A stretch of 64,000 bases of DNA from Lophius americanus (lineage: Eukaryota > Chordata > Actinopteri > Lophiiformes > Lophiidae), in assembly GCA_037951165.1 (NCBI GenBank), contig JBBDHG010000127.1, forward strand, positions 832,001 to 896,000, given 5' to 3'. This document shows positions 50,878 through 62,963 of the stretch, in pieces. Position 1 is the first letter of the stretch. Every line of letters starts with the position of its first letter. Under the pieces are notes generated by a model. The model was not told the DNA's origin, ran no database searches, and was given only the letters and a program-made list of their open reading frames with translations. Both the position numbers and the translations under genes were made by a program.

Positions 50878-51012
50878 GAGGATTGTTCCCAACGGAATCG
50901 CACGAATATGAGGTTTTTCGCTTTGCCCTGTCTCAGCACCAGGACATCCCCAAACTGGTGCCGCAGGTGGATATGGTCAAGATGGGGAACAGCTTCTCCA
51001 TGACATACGCCT
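50878..51012 (+). CDS. gria1: AMPA glutamate receptor subunit 1 (gria1), exon 2
   Basis: The acceptor is TCAACAG ending at 50877, with a possible branch sequence CCCTAAC at 50841-50847. The exon completes the split glycine codon, continues GLFPTESHEYEVFRFALSQ and later KLVPQVD, SFSMTYA, and ends in T before the donor GTGAGT at 51013 (phase 1). This is the first part of the extracellular amino-terminal (LIVBP-like) domain used in subunit assembly. FRFALSQ and the PKL.PQ.D segment are characteristic of GluA1 rather than GluA2-4. The segment VDMVKMGNSFSMTYA looks more diverged from mammalian GluA1 than is usual. The intron before it (50752-50877) is only 126 bp. The remaining exons, including the channel pore, are outside the window. 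Confidence 0.93.
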
Positions 51013-54000
51013 GTGAGTACGATCTCAGTCTGAATGGATCGACTGCTATTTTAGTATCATGTCAATGCAGATTCTTTTTGTTTTCTTAAATGATACCCCC
51101 TCAATTTGTTAAGCGACTTCCTAAAGAACGCACAAAACCTAAAAACAGGCTGGATCCAGACCGACCACTTATCTAACTGTTGCGTGGGATCGATCAGGAC
51201 GTGTTTTCTCTGCTGTCCTTACCGTGGTTTCTGCAACGTGATCATTTTTTTTTTTTTTGGAGCACCTCTGCAGCATCAGTGGAGATCTGACACTCATCAT
51301 ACATCAGGGGCTGTGCGGCTCAGGGATTTTTTTTTATTTTTTTTTGTGTCAGTCTACCACCAATCCCCGCGCGCCTCTCCGTCTAAACTGGGGGTTCGAA
51401 ATAAATAAATAAAATAAAACAAAGAAGCAGAGCGCAGATCGGGGCTCGGAGCTGAGGCGATGCGTACAAAGAGTGGAAACGGCTGTAAATGCATTTCTAA
51501 TTATCCACGCATCAAAATCCGATTATCTCTTTTTCTTTTTTCTTTTTTTGCCTGGCAGAACACAGACTATTAAACTCAGGCTCTCTAAATCATCCACGAA
51601 GACATGTACACACAGACAGACACACACACACAAACACACAAACACACACACATGCATGTATAAACTTTCAGGGATTACCTGCCTGATCTTGCTGATCTAA
51701 TCCTCATGAAGGTCTGAGTTTTTAGCAGAGCGGGCTGATAGTATATTTAATTCATTTACGGGAGGAGTAATTGGGAATTTGCCAATTCAGGTATTAATGT
51801 CAACTAGAAGGTTAAACCCCTGTTCAGTGTTTGTTTTTAAATGTTTACTAAAAGAACAGTGGTGTTGGTAATTGTTCTGACCAGCTTTTGCTCTGTTTTC
51901 TTTGGAGAACATGCAAAAGGGAACAGTTTTCTTGTCGTTGTCTCTTTTTGTAATGTCCCAATATTTAAAAATACAACACTCATGAGTATAGATATATAGA
52001 TAATGTATCTATCAATTGATCGATGTATCAGATGTATCAAACCCTAAAGGTAAAATTTAAACTGTACAATATCTCAGAAACTGGAGAAGAGACATTAGCA
52101 ATAAAAAAAGAAGCTGTATAAAAACAAAGAGTAAAAATAGAAATGTACATGTACATATCTAAATGTATAAAGTTATGAATAGGAGCTAAATATTGGGAAA
52201 TTCCAATTTCCAAATATCACTAAAAACAAATGGCGATTTAAGTTATTTTTGGTAAAGGTGATGCGAGAATATACTATATGTTTTCGCTATAACAGTAATT
52301 GGGATGAAGTCATAAACCCATTTTAAAGATACTATTGTGGTGGTATTGTTTAGAAACCCAATAATACTGCGGGTCCCTCAGACTCTTGGGTAACAGAATC
52401 ACAAACACCACAAAGGAGTTGAAAATATGAGTCCCTCGCTGCGAGCGCTGGGGATGGCGTTCTCCTGAGGGTGATCATTTGTGCCATTGTGCAAGCCAAA
52501 CAATTACTCCATGTCTGAGCTTTCAAAAAGAAATGTCAGTCTAAATTGCACCATCTTTGAATCCCTCTTTAATATTCTCATAACATTTTGTCCTCCAGCA
52601 GTCTTTTGGGCTGTGTTTTTCCTCATTTAATCCTTTGATTATGGCTGTGTGGCTCAGTCAGCTGCAGACTTCCAGGAGATACCCTTTGACATTTCTGCCT
52701 TCCTGTATCCCTGCCAAGTGTGTGACATTGCCAGAGTGACAGTCATTTTAATTACTTCTTTCAGACACCGAATGTTGCATTTCCTCTTTGAAACCTGTCT
52801 GGAATATAAAAACTGGTCTTTATTCCATCTCCGCTCGCTCACGGATATCACAACTGGCTCTCAGAAAATAAGCATAGAGGAAGAAAAAAAAGAGGATTCG
52901 GTTTTATAAATACGTTAAATACAAGCATTGGGACATTCTGACGTAGATTCAAACATTTTCTTTAAAAATCTGTAGCTTTTCATTTATGACGGGTCTTAAC
53001 GATGAATATCTACAGATGTCTAAGAAAATTGTATCAAATACCCCACTTGTTGATTAGTCTAGCTACAAAAGAATAGATGAGCAAAGCAGTCAGGAAATAA
53101 ACTCTTATAATAATTATCTCTATCAAAGCAGTGTCTGTCTACTTGATTCATCATTTCACCGCATGCGGGTTCTGAGCCCTGAAGAGCAACCCTAGTTTTT
53201 GCTCTAGGGGATATAAACTCGATCTCTCCATCAGGGGTAAGCGACCAATCCAGACACATCCTCTACGATGGTCGTCTAAGTCCTTTTTATTCTCGGACCT
53301 GCTTGTGTTTGCGTGGTCTCACAATTAAGCGGTAAATGTGAATTTCTGAATACTTGCAGAGGGTAATCACTGTGTTATCAGCGTTGTTGTACCGCTCAAG
53401 AAAAACGCCTTTGTAACGATGGCGTTCCAAACCAAATATAGTTTCTTTAGGAATCTGCTTAGTCTTGATTCTTCCGCCTTTCAGTGCACAAAGTTCTACT
53501 GGCCTTTAATTGCACAATGCTACTGTAAGAGCTTTTGATTTCCTTTGAGCTTAATGTTTAGATGGAGTTGCCTATCTGGCTCTCTTTCAACCAGGGTACC
53601 TCGGCAACCTACAGTGTCCAGTGAATTATTCCGAGAAGAAAAAAAAACCCTGTCGCCTCTAACATAGACCCAATTGTATATAATTCCAAATGATGAAATT
53701 GGCGAGAAGAAAACTGCAGATCATTACCGGCCACATGATTTCTGTCAGAGGGATGTAGATGCGTGTGCGTTTTAAGCTGCATTTCAAACTGGATAGAAAT
53801 GCATTTTCAAACTGCTTTGATTGAGAGATCGGCTCAAGATTGTTGATGCTCTCAAAGGGTGTTGTGACTGAAAAAAAAAGTTTGAGAAAGGGTGGCCTAG
53901 ATAAAAACACTTCCACCAGATTGCATTCTCTTCTCTTTGGCTGTTATCAGTTATGTGCTACAGTGGTCTCAAATAACCTCCTCAGAGACAAGAACTAGTG

Positions 54001-54336
54001 ATGGTGTTTATCTCTGGTGGTTTTTATCTTCACTATCTTTATTGACATTGTGTCGGATCAGAAGAAGTCTGTCTTATGCAGGTTGTGACTAGTGTGCATT
54101 TTGGAGCCTGATGACTTTGAGGCAGTGCACAGGTCATCAACGCGTTTCACCTTTAAAATGAGAGGCACTTGCTTTGCTTTGCCTCAATCTTAACGTCAAT
54201 CAATCTGTCGTATGAAGAGTTGTGAATTGTCCAGCGAATCATTTTTATGATTCGCTTGACAATCAAACCTGTAGCTGGTGTGCTGGTTAAAACGCAAGGA
54301 CCCAAGAGCTGGTTAACCATTTATTGAGTTGCTACG

Positions 54337-54377
54337 ATGGATGGATGGGTGATGGAGGATGAAGGATGGTACAGGAT
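54337..54377 (+). repeat. Short imperfect (GGAT)n run
   Basis: GATGGATGGATGGGTGATGG and following GGATG units form an imperfect tetranucleotide run. It could be a leftover Rex3-type tail, but no LINE sequence adjoins it. Confidence 0.7.
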
Positions 54378-55164
54378 GATTTTCCTTAACAATATAAACA
54401 AATGAATATGGTGTCATACATACCCTTATCAGCAATAAGGAATAAAGTCTACCTACAATAATGCATTCACTTAGGGAGGATTAGGAACAAATCTTTCTCG
54501 GCACTTTATATGTAACAGGAAACAAGATAAAAAAGTTAATTAAAAATGTACTATTCTTAATTAAACATGTATAAGAAAAGTAACTTCAACCTAATCTTTA
54601 TAAATACAAACATGAAGGTATATTGGTTAAATCAGTGAAAGGGGTAATTAACAGGTGTGGCAGCGAGGTTATCTATGAACAATAAACTCCCCTTCCCTAA
54701 ACTCCTCCCCTCTTCCTGACAATAAGTCCCTCCACCTCCACCTACCATCCAAGCATGGAAAAAGTAGCTTCAGATTTTGAACAGGTGTAATTCCTTGTCT
54801 TTCAAAGTTGAATCCCTCTACTGTTATCAACTGTTGAGTTGCATATCCATCCCCATCCATTCATTTTTATCCTTTTCAACTTCATTAATCCCACCTGGGG
54901 CAAATGATTTCCATGCAGCCCATACCAGAAAACACAGATAATACAAAATACAGAATCAAAATAAAAAATGAAAATGTACAGAGAAGCTGATAAAAACGAT
55001 AGATGAGATCGAGAAGATACCATTTAAAAGGGATAAAATCCTCTGGTAAGTAACAAATAATTGAAATAAAAAAGATTTAAGAGAATTAGAAGGTCAGACA
55101 ATTGAAAAGTATCTATACCATTTAAGAGACGGAGCCTGTCCCTACGTACATTGAGCGAGGGGCG

Positions 55165-55402
55165 GGGTTACACCTTCAACGAGTTGCCAGTTCATTACAG
55201 GGCCAACAAATATAGACAAACAACTATTCATGCTCACATTCATACTAATAAACAATACAGGTGCACCCTAATTACTTGTTTTTGGACTGTTGGAGGAAGC
55301 TAAAATTCCCAAATGGAACCCACAGGGCAGAGCAGTTGGATTAGATTTGAACCCGGAGCCATATTGCTGTGAGGCAACTGTCTTAACCACTGCGGCACCA
55401 CA
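55165..55402 (-). mobile_element. tRNA-derived SINE-like repeat, minus strand, second copy
   Basis: Same family as 49104-49303. Shared landmarks on the + strand are TTTTTGGACTGTTGGAGGAAGC (about 55279-55300), the complement of box B at about 55343-55353 (AGATTTGAACC) and the complement of the box A region at about 55381-55401 (TCTTAACCACTGCGGCACCAC). This copy extends farther at its 3' end (CCAGTTCATTACAGGGCCAA). Confidence 0.75.
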
Positions 55403-58400
55403 AATTTATTTCTGTAAATACTGAAAGGACTGAATTCAGCTGCTCTGCTATATGGCAGAGTTTCATAATTTCCCTCCTCACATTATCCTTTTCCCTTTGT
55501 AAGTAATCTCTGTCCCTAGAAAAGGTGACAGATGGCTCGGCAAACATGACTATTGTCTTGTTTTAGAGCTTCTTTGTTTTTCTTTTAACTTCTTCCATAG
55601 AATTCTGGTGACCCACTAATGTCCAGTCAATGCTGGCTGATGGTGTGTAATCTGGCTGACAAGCGTCTACGCTCTTCCTGGGCAGACTGTAGGCTCCTCT
55701 GCAGTCTCATCTTCATTATTGATGATGATCTTTTAAATGGGGACTCTTAGCATCAATCCAGAAGAACAACAATGAAAGAACAACCTTAAAATGTACCGAC
55801 TCACCACGTTAAATAAGCACAGACGTCTGGTCAGGGGATGAGGCAATAAATTGATTTCTACTGATGCCACACCAGACAACACACACTTATCCTCTTGACT
55901 TGAGAAAACAAGGTTCTATACAACAGAGTAGATAAGGAAAGCAATATAGCAAACATATACAGGCCAGAATAGGCGGAGATAAACAAATATTAACCAATAA
56001 GTGAGTTCCCATATCTACCACAGAGGTGTAATCTAATGTGGTTGTAGCCATTCCTTCTTATGAGATACAGTTATGAGCTTAGAATTGGATTTGTAATATG
56101 GTATTATGTGCAAAAGCAATCCCACAGATGTTCAGATATTCAGAGCTCCTGCTTTACACTATCTCTACAAGGAAATTTACGCTCGTCTGTGGGTACAGCA
56201 CCATCCTATTATTTTGTGTTCTGCCCCTACCGGTCCATAAACACATGTTAGGAGCTGACTTGAAGTAGGTGTTATCTTGCAGAGATGTATCTTAAAAAAG
56301 CAGTGATTAAAATTTATGGGCATATAGCAGTGATATTTCAGACCCCAAATTATATTACGCATCAGCTCACTCCAAGTACCTAAGAATCTACGGTGGCCAT
56401 CAGGTGTCAAAAATACGTCATCATGTATCCTGTCTAGTGATGATGTTCATTTAGATAAATAGAATTAGGTACAAGTATTTAGTCATTCTGTAAAACTATA
56501 GGTCAAAGTTTATATGTAAGACACATATTGTATTTTATTCAGCATTGTGGTTGTTGTGGTGGCTCTGTCCCTCGCTGGGGGAGGAGATGCTGGGGGTTAC
56601 GATTTTGCATGAAGACCCAATTTGTGAAACTCCTGAGAGGTAAACTGTGGGGTCCCTGCAGTTGGCCCGTGGGGGTGCAACTTGCCAGAGACTGCTGCAT
56701 GGTTTGGAGACGACATAGCAAAGACTTAGACCACCATCGCAGGAACCTGCAAGGTCCAGGCGGGAAGTAGGGGCTTTAAAACTCATACTTCCTTCCCTTC
56801 CTCCAAATTTTTCCTAAGTAGACCAAAAGCCACTCGTGTCACATCACCATGGAGGAAATGCGACCGTCAATCTGCTGGGTGTACTTAGCCCCCCATTCAC
56901 CTCTGAAATGGTCTCACGAATCTGGTGTTCATGTTTGCTTTGACGGCGAGTTTTGACACTCCACTGGGTTTTTTTCTGTGCTTAATGATAAGTACAATCC
57001 TCTATATGTCAAAACACAAAGAGTTATCAAGCTACATTCTAAAAAAACAAAATTATATCTAGCCCTTCCTTATGATTTGGACCAGTTACAACAGATTGAA
57101 ACTAACACATCTATCTAAGTTTTGGAGGAGCCTTGAGAAACTCACAGAAGAACAACTGAAGGTGAATAATCTGGTTATTTATTGCCGTCTTTTTAAAACA
57201 GCCTAAGCGAACATTTATCTACATATTTAAACAGCGCTGATAATGAACACATATTCGAAGAAACAAAATTAGCTCTTTAAAACATACATAAATAAAGTCC
57301 AGTCCAATTCGGAACTTAATAGTTCAGATTTACAGGTTCTTCCAAGGGTAGGGACAAAGACTGATGGTCTTCATCCGGAATGGGAAGAACACCAATCCTC
57401 TGCTGACTGTGATCGAGTTAGTGTGTTGGGATTGTCTTATCTGTTCTCCATGGGTAATGTGAATCAGTTGTCCTCCGTAAGAGTTCAATGCTTGTACAGG
57501 TTGGTTAATGTGCCCGGCTCGCCATCGCAAGAGTTCATTTATCTGGACTTCCGGGTTTTGCAAAAAAACAATTTACACCAATAATGCAGACAGTCACACT
57601 AAAATACATGAGTTCTCATATTACTTATTACACAGGGCATCTTAACTTTATCTGGATTCCTGTTAGGAGTTAAGCATCACAACTTTAAACACACACTGGG
57701 ATAAACAATACAATAACCATTATTGTGGTTAGCATCTAGCTAATAGTTTAGCATTAGCCTTTAATATTAACATGAAACCAAAAGCTCAAATTATTCAAAA
57801 AGTTCAACAGTTTCATTCCCGATTGGTTTTAGCTCAATCAGTTACACATTTCACATGCCACACTCACTGGGTTCATGTTCATGTTCCATGTCAAGAGGAA
57901 GTGATTGGTAAGACCTTCACTTAAATGGGTTTTCTGTACAAACATGGCAGCGCAACTAATGAAATATAAATGATTTGAAATACATCTAAATTAAATTAAA
58001 AAAATTGTTGGGAACCTGGATGGCCACCAGGAGAAAGACTGATCACCCCCATTCCCCTGGCTTTTAAAACCAGGGAGGCAAGCCGAGAGCTGCGTAATGA
58101 AATGTAAACACACCCAAAATGCTCTCATCAGTGAGATGGATCAGGGGGCTGGGGTTCATTGGTAAACTTGCTCACAAAATCCATGATAAATGAGCTTAAA
58201 TGTAAAAGCCTACCAAATACTAGAAATGATCAAATTGCATGGCATTACCATCAATGCGCAGGTTTTGCCGAAGCTCAAGTGCCGTAGATCCAGTCAGCAC
58301 TGAAGGAAATACAGAAATGCTGCCAACTGTGAACCACCCATGCATCACCTCTCCCATTCTTCAGTGTAAAACCATCAAATCTGACATCCTCCCTTCATTT

Positions 58401-58881
58401 TATTATCACAGCGGTACAGCCATGATGGTGGGCTTGGGTACAAGCATGTCAGAAAGATTCACAGCGGAGGGAGATGGCATGAATGGAAATGACACCTTGT
58501 CCCGCTGTGTGTCATTTGTTCCAAAATAGTATTCGGAGGTGGAGGCTTTGGAGACGTATTTGTTAGGGAAAGGAAGGGCTCCGGGGGCTAAATATGAGTC
58601 AGATGAGACTAGCTGCCTAATCCTGGATGTCTATTTAACATGCATGTGTGCTACAGTGTGCGTGTATATGCGTCCTGGGTGTCCGCTTTGGCGTCCCGGC
58701 GAGGAGTCACCAGTGAGTGACAGTTCACCTCTGTAAGCATGTGTGAGAGTAAGAATGGGGAATGTGTGAAAAGCGGCGGGTGAATGGACCCTTGTGCCCG
58801 AGGATGAATGGAGCTCCGGATGAGGGTGATGCTCATCAGCTGGCTCTTGTGACCACTTCCTCCACAGGCAAGACTTTCCAC

Positions 58882-58921
58882 CACACACACACACACACAC
58901 ATACACACTCCAACACACAAG
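58882..58921 (+). repeat. Short interrupted (CA)n microsatellite
   Basis: About ten CA units followed by interrupted ACAC-rich sequence. Confidence 0.9.
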
Positions 58922-59069
58922 ATACCCACAAAAATGTCTGCAGGCACACTCACTGGCACCTGCTTGGAGAGCAGAAGAGATCAACCAGGAGGATGAGTAG
59001 ATGGCTGGATCTGGTTAGAAATTCATTTTTTTTAAAAAGGAAAGATAATAAACAAAGAATAATAAATAC

Positions 59070-60098
59070 ACACAATTAATAATGATGGCGATTAATGTTT
59101 TCCAACAGCCATTTGGGGTTTTAATGACATGCAATACGTGCAATCTAAGAAATAAAAGATCCCATTTACTTAACTTTGCTATTCAAACTGATTCACGAAA
59201 CGAGGTTGAATAAATGAAAAAACTATTAGGAAACTAATTATTACTAAATAGTTTTAAAGAAATGTCCCCAAACATGCTTGATTAAGTGCTATGTCATAGA
59301 TCTTATATTAGATGTAAGAACACAGATGCAACCAACATGAAAACAAATATGCTGCATGTACTAAAAAACAATTATGTAAGCCCAAAACCCTTCACGATTA
59401 AGAAAACGCAATGAAACTTTATAGCATTAATTTCAAAGATGCAACTATCTACTTCTTTCAACATAATAATGTCATGCCAACCACATCCATGTTTCATTTA
59501 TAGAACACCGTTATGTTGCATGTACTAAATGAATTGATGAATTCACTACACAAAATTTAATTTAATAACACGTACATGTACACAATCCCAAAACCACTGT
59601 CTTCTTCGTCAGTCATTGTTTTAATTCCCAAAAATGCCGTCAAATATCTTTAATGTCATATAAACAAAATCCATGCCTTATTTATTAAGCACGATTAGAA
59701 TACATGAACTAAACATGGTTATGTTGGGTCCTTCTTAAACACAGTTATTTTGAATTTGCTATATACATTAATGTAAAAACACTCCCTTATTGGCATACAG
59801 GATACTATTTATTCCTTTCAACATTAAATAAACAAATGCAATCAGCATCCATGTTTAATTTATAAGTGTGAGACAATGGAGCTTATAATTGTTCCCCTTT
59901 TTTTTTTTTAAACTTTGATTTACACAAAGTAAATCATGAAGTGATACACTACACATCTATGCAGTATGCGCCGTTGTTTTCGCATTTTCAATACAAGTGT
60001 TTGCTGGACTGACTCATTTGACATGCAGCGCATAAAAATAACTGCCAGAGATGCCGTCTACATGGAGAATATTAGTCACAGTTCCCCACAGTTAGATA
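59070..60098 (+). repeat. Segment duplicated from/with 47380-47775 (copy B)
   Basis: Block 1 (59070-59130) and block 2 (59913-60098) match copy A upstream of gria1 in the same order and orientation. Between them lie about 780 bp in which the unit GTTTCATTTA...TTATGTTGCATGTACTAAA recurs loosely (59331, 59484, 59670, 59847), the same unit seen at 46120-46920. Confidence 0.65.
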
Positions 60099-60219
60099 TC
60101 ACATTACCATAATCTGCTATTGACTTGGCGTATAATAAGGACGTTCGTGAATCTCTAGCTTCATGTCAAATCCGTTGCAAGCACATGCCTGTATTACCTA
60201 CTCATTGATTCCATATCCA

Positions 60220-60440
60220 CACATATGTGATGAGATTCGGTCGAAGCGCCGGTTATTTTTGTTGCAGTGTAGTGCTGAACGCTGCTCAACGAAATATAAG
60301 AATTTCAGTTTTACATTTAATTAGATGCAAAGTTGGCTGTGTGACCCACTTACTCGCATTTGATTTCATGTCCAGCTCAGCCATCGGGCTAATAAATCTT
60401 TCATTAAGACTAATTAGCGTTCATGGATAAGGCACTTTGT
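60220..60440. promoter_or_regulatory. Candidate intronic conserved non-coding element
   Basis: Directly downstream of duplicated block B. It contains GCTAATAAATCTTTCATTAA and ACTAATTAGCGTTCATGG, dense in homeodomain-type cores, with no repeat features. Candidate only. Confidence 0.2.
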
Positions 60441-60903
60441 GTTGTCATTGTGATATAGGCAGCGGTGTTTCCCCGGGTCTATGAAGGTCAGACAAAGCGG
60501 ACTGGAAGAGGAAGCAGCCGTGATCAATAACTCAAGTATAGAAGCTTCCTGGCTGATCAATACGCTACAGATGTGGGGGGTGGGATAGTTTCCTCCAGAA
60601 AAACCTAGAGGATGGATGGGTGGATGAAGGTCTGTGTCTGTAGGGATAGTGTACAGTTGGAGGTCAAGTGCAGGGATATAGTAGAGGTGCAGTAATAGAC
60701 CAATTGAATCCAGCATTGTTATAAATACATGACATTAATAACAGCGATACCTGCATCTTTATGGTGTCGTATGTTCATATTAGTTTAAGTTTTGATCTGT
60801 GTAATCTGGAATAATTTGGCAAGAAATTTTGCCTAAGAAATGGTGATGGTATAAAAAGATAATTCCTAACATTTACCAGAACAACTCTGTGATGCACTTT
60901 GGG

Positions 60904-61149
60904 TTAGAAATACCTTTCTGTTAAAAATGGCTTTAACTTTATCAGCAATAAATACCACAGTAGTTCACCCGTGACGCCATACGTCCTCTTCAGACACACA
61001 TCAACACTTTGTCCCAGACATGGTATCCTGCTCACCAGTTGTCCTTCCTTACACCATTTTGGTCGGAACAAACCAATTGACACTCCATTTTCATCAAACA
61101 AGATTTTGACTTCTGGAGCTGCTGTGACCCAATCCTCTAGCCTTCGCAA
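60904..61149 (-). other. Unassigned open frame in gria1 intron 2
   Basis: An 81-codon minus-strand frame with protein-like composition (LEDWVTAAPEVKILFDENGV and IGLFRPKWCKEGQL). Stops bound it upstream, no splice partners were seen, and I do not recognise a family. It may be an old retroelement piece or a chance frame. Confidence 0.2.
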
Positions 61150-62867
61150 TTTTATTGCTCAGAGGACAAAATGTTCACTTTGTGCTTTGTGTATCCAACC
61201 ACCAGAAAGGTGACCTTGTAACGGGATGCTATTGTGACCTCACCTTTCAATGTTTGGCTGATTGGTTTAGAGTGAGTGTTATTTTAAATGCATTTATAGA
61301 CAATGCTGGAATGAATGACCATCCATCTTCACAAAAACTTGTGATTTAAAAAATATCTTAAGCTGAATGGATGCTTCTTTCTTTTTTTTTCTTGTAATGC
61401 CATGAAAAAAATCTGATTTTATTCCTTAAAGTGTGGGGCGGAAGTAACTGAGAGTTAGACTCACAGACTACTTTAACTGTGACTGAAAGCAGAGGGAGTG
61501 TTTTAGGCTTTTAAAGTTTGATTCTGTCATTTTGTCTATTGCTCCCATCAGTGGTAATAGCACTATGCACCTAGACTAAGTGCTGATTTCTGGGAACGCT
61601 ACGTCATCGCTAAAAAGGAGTCAGACATGGCAAAATCTTTTTTTTATTAACAAACCCCACCGCCTGATTCCTTGAACCACACTCACTATCAGGATTAACC
61701 CAAACCCCATTGCCACACACGTATTATCATATTCTTTTTAATTTACGTTTTCGCAGCATGCCGACATTTTTTGAAATAAGGGTTTCTGTTTCTTGTTGAA
61801 CTGTTGTTGACTGAATACAAATATGTGGGAGTATGTGAGAATGCTTTTTGAAGTTCTGTGGTCACGCATTTGCACAATACAACACGAAATAACAAGAGAC
61901 AGGAACTGAGCAGATGCAGTTAATGTATTATTCAATGCAACACATCCAAAGCAATCACTTCATGGTGTTATAAGCATAAACATGCAGTAATAACCACAAT
62001 CAACTGACCCTGTTAAGCAGTGTAGTGCTTTAAAATACCTTTTTCTTCACCTGGAGAAACTGAAAAAGAAGAAAGGGATTTTCAATCCTCCAATAATTAT
62101 ATATCCCTCTGGGTCACCCTCTCCTCTCCCAATGGCGGAGAAAAACATGATAGAAAAGAAATTCTCAGCTGGGTTGAATGGATTAAGAGGAGGAGAGTGG
62201 GGTTGGAGGTTAAGCTACAATCCCAGACCCAATGACTGGTGGGCTCTCAGGCGTTGTTTATAGTTTAGCCACTGTGTCAATCTTTGAGTGAGAGCTGTGG
62301 CGACTGGTTTGCTCAGCGCATTACAATATGTTGTTGGTGTTACTGGAAAAGTGGACAAATAGATCACCTCTCCCTCCTGACTCCTCGGGACATGACGGGT
62401 ATTTTTTGAGTGGAAAACAAAGAGGACGGGGGAGAAAAAAGTGAGAAGAATCTGATGGTTTTTCTCTTGGGCTACAGTCTGGCAGGTGCTGGTTTGATGA
62501 ATGAGAAGGCTTGAGGTTTCTGTTTTTTTTCTTCTCTAGAACACCAGGGATAGAGAATGGCCTGTAGCAATCAATGTAGATCAGCCAAACAAGTTCCTCC
62601 ATTGCAGGCTGATAAAGAGTGGAGCAGAGGGGGGAAAGAGATTGCTTTGTGTGTCTGTGTTGCTTTGCAAATAGGGGATGTCCAAATGGGGCAGAGGTGA
62701 ATTAAAAGGGAAAAGGCTAGGTAGGAAAAAAATAAGAAAGCTGTCATTTAATCTCCTTACCCTATGTAGAATAATTTTCTAAGAACCTACTGCGACCTAA
62801 AGGTAAACCCAGTGGTCATCTTCTTCCTTCATGTTTGATCATTCTGATGTGCCTTTATCACACACTA

Positions 62868-62870
<3 letters not shown>

Positions 62871-62962
<92 letters not shown>
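62871..62962 (+). repeat. (CA)46 microsatellite
   Basis: An uninterrupted CA run of 92 bases. Confidence 0.97.

Positions 62963-62963
<1 letters not shown>

Noticed and set aside
51013..51089. Extension of the gria1 exon 2 frame past 51012
   Set aside because: GTGAGT at 51013 is a consensus donor at the position where the AMPA family splices, and the sequence beyond it loses similarity.
53185..53211. Short inverted repeat CCCTAG...CTAGGG as a structured element
   Set aside because: The stem is only six bases, well within chance for this length of DNA.
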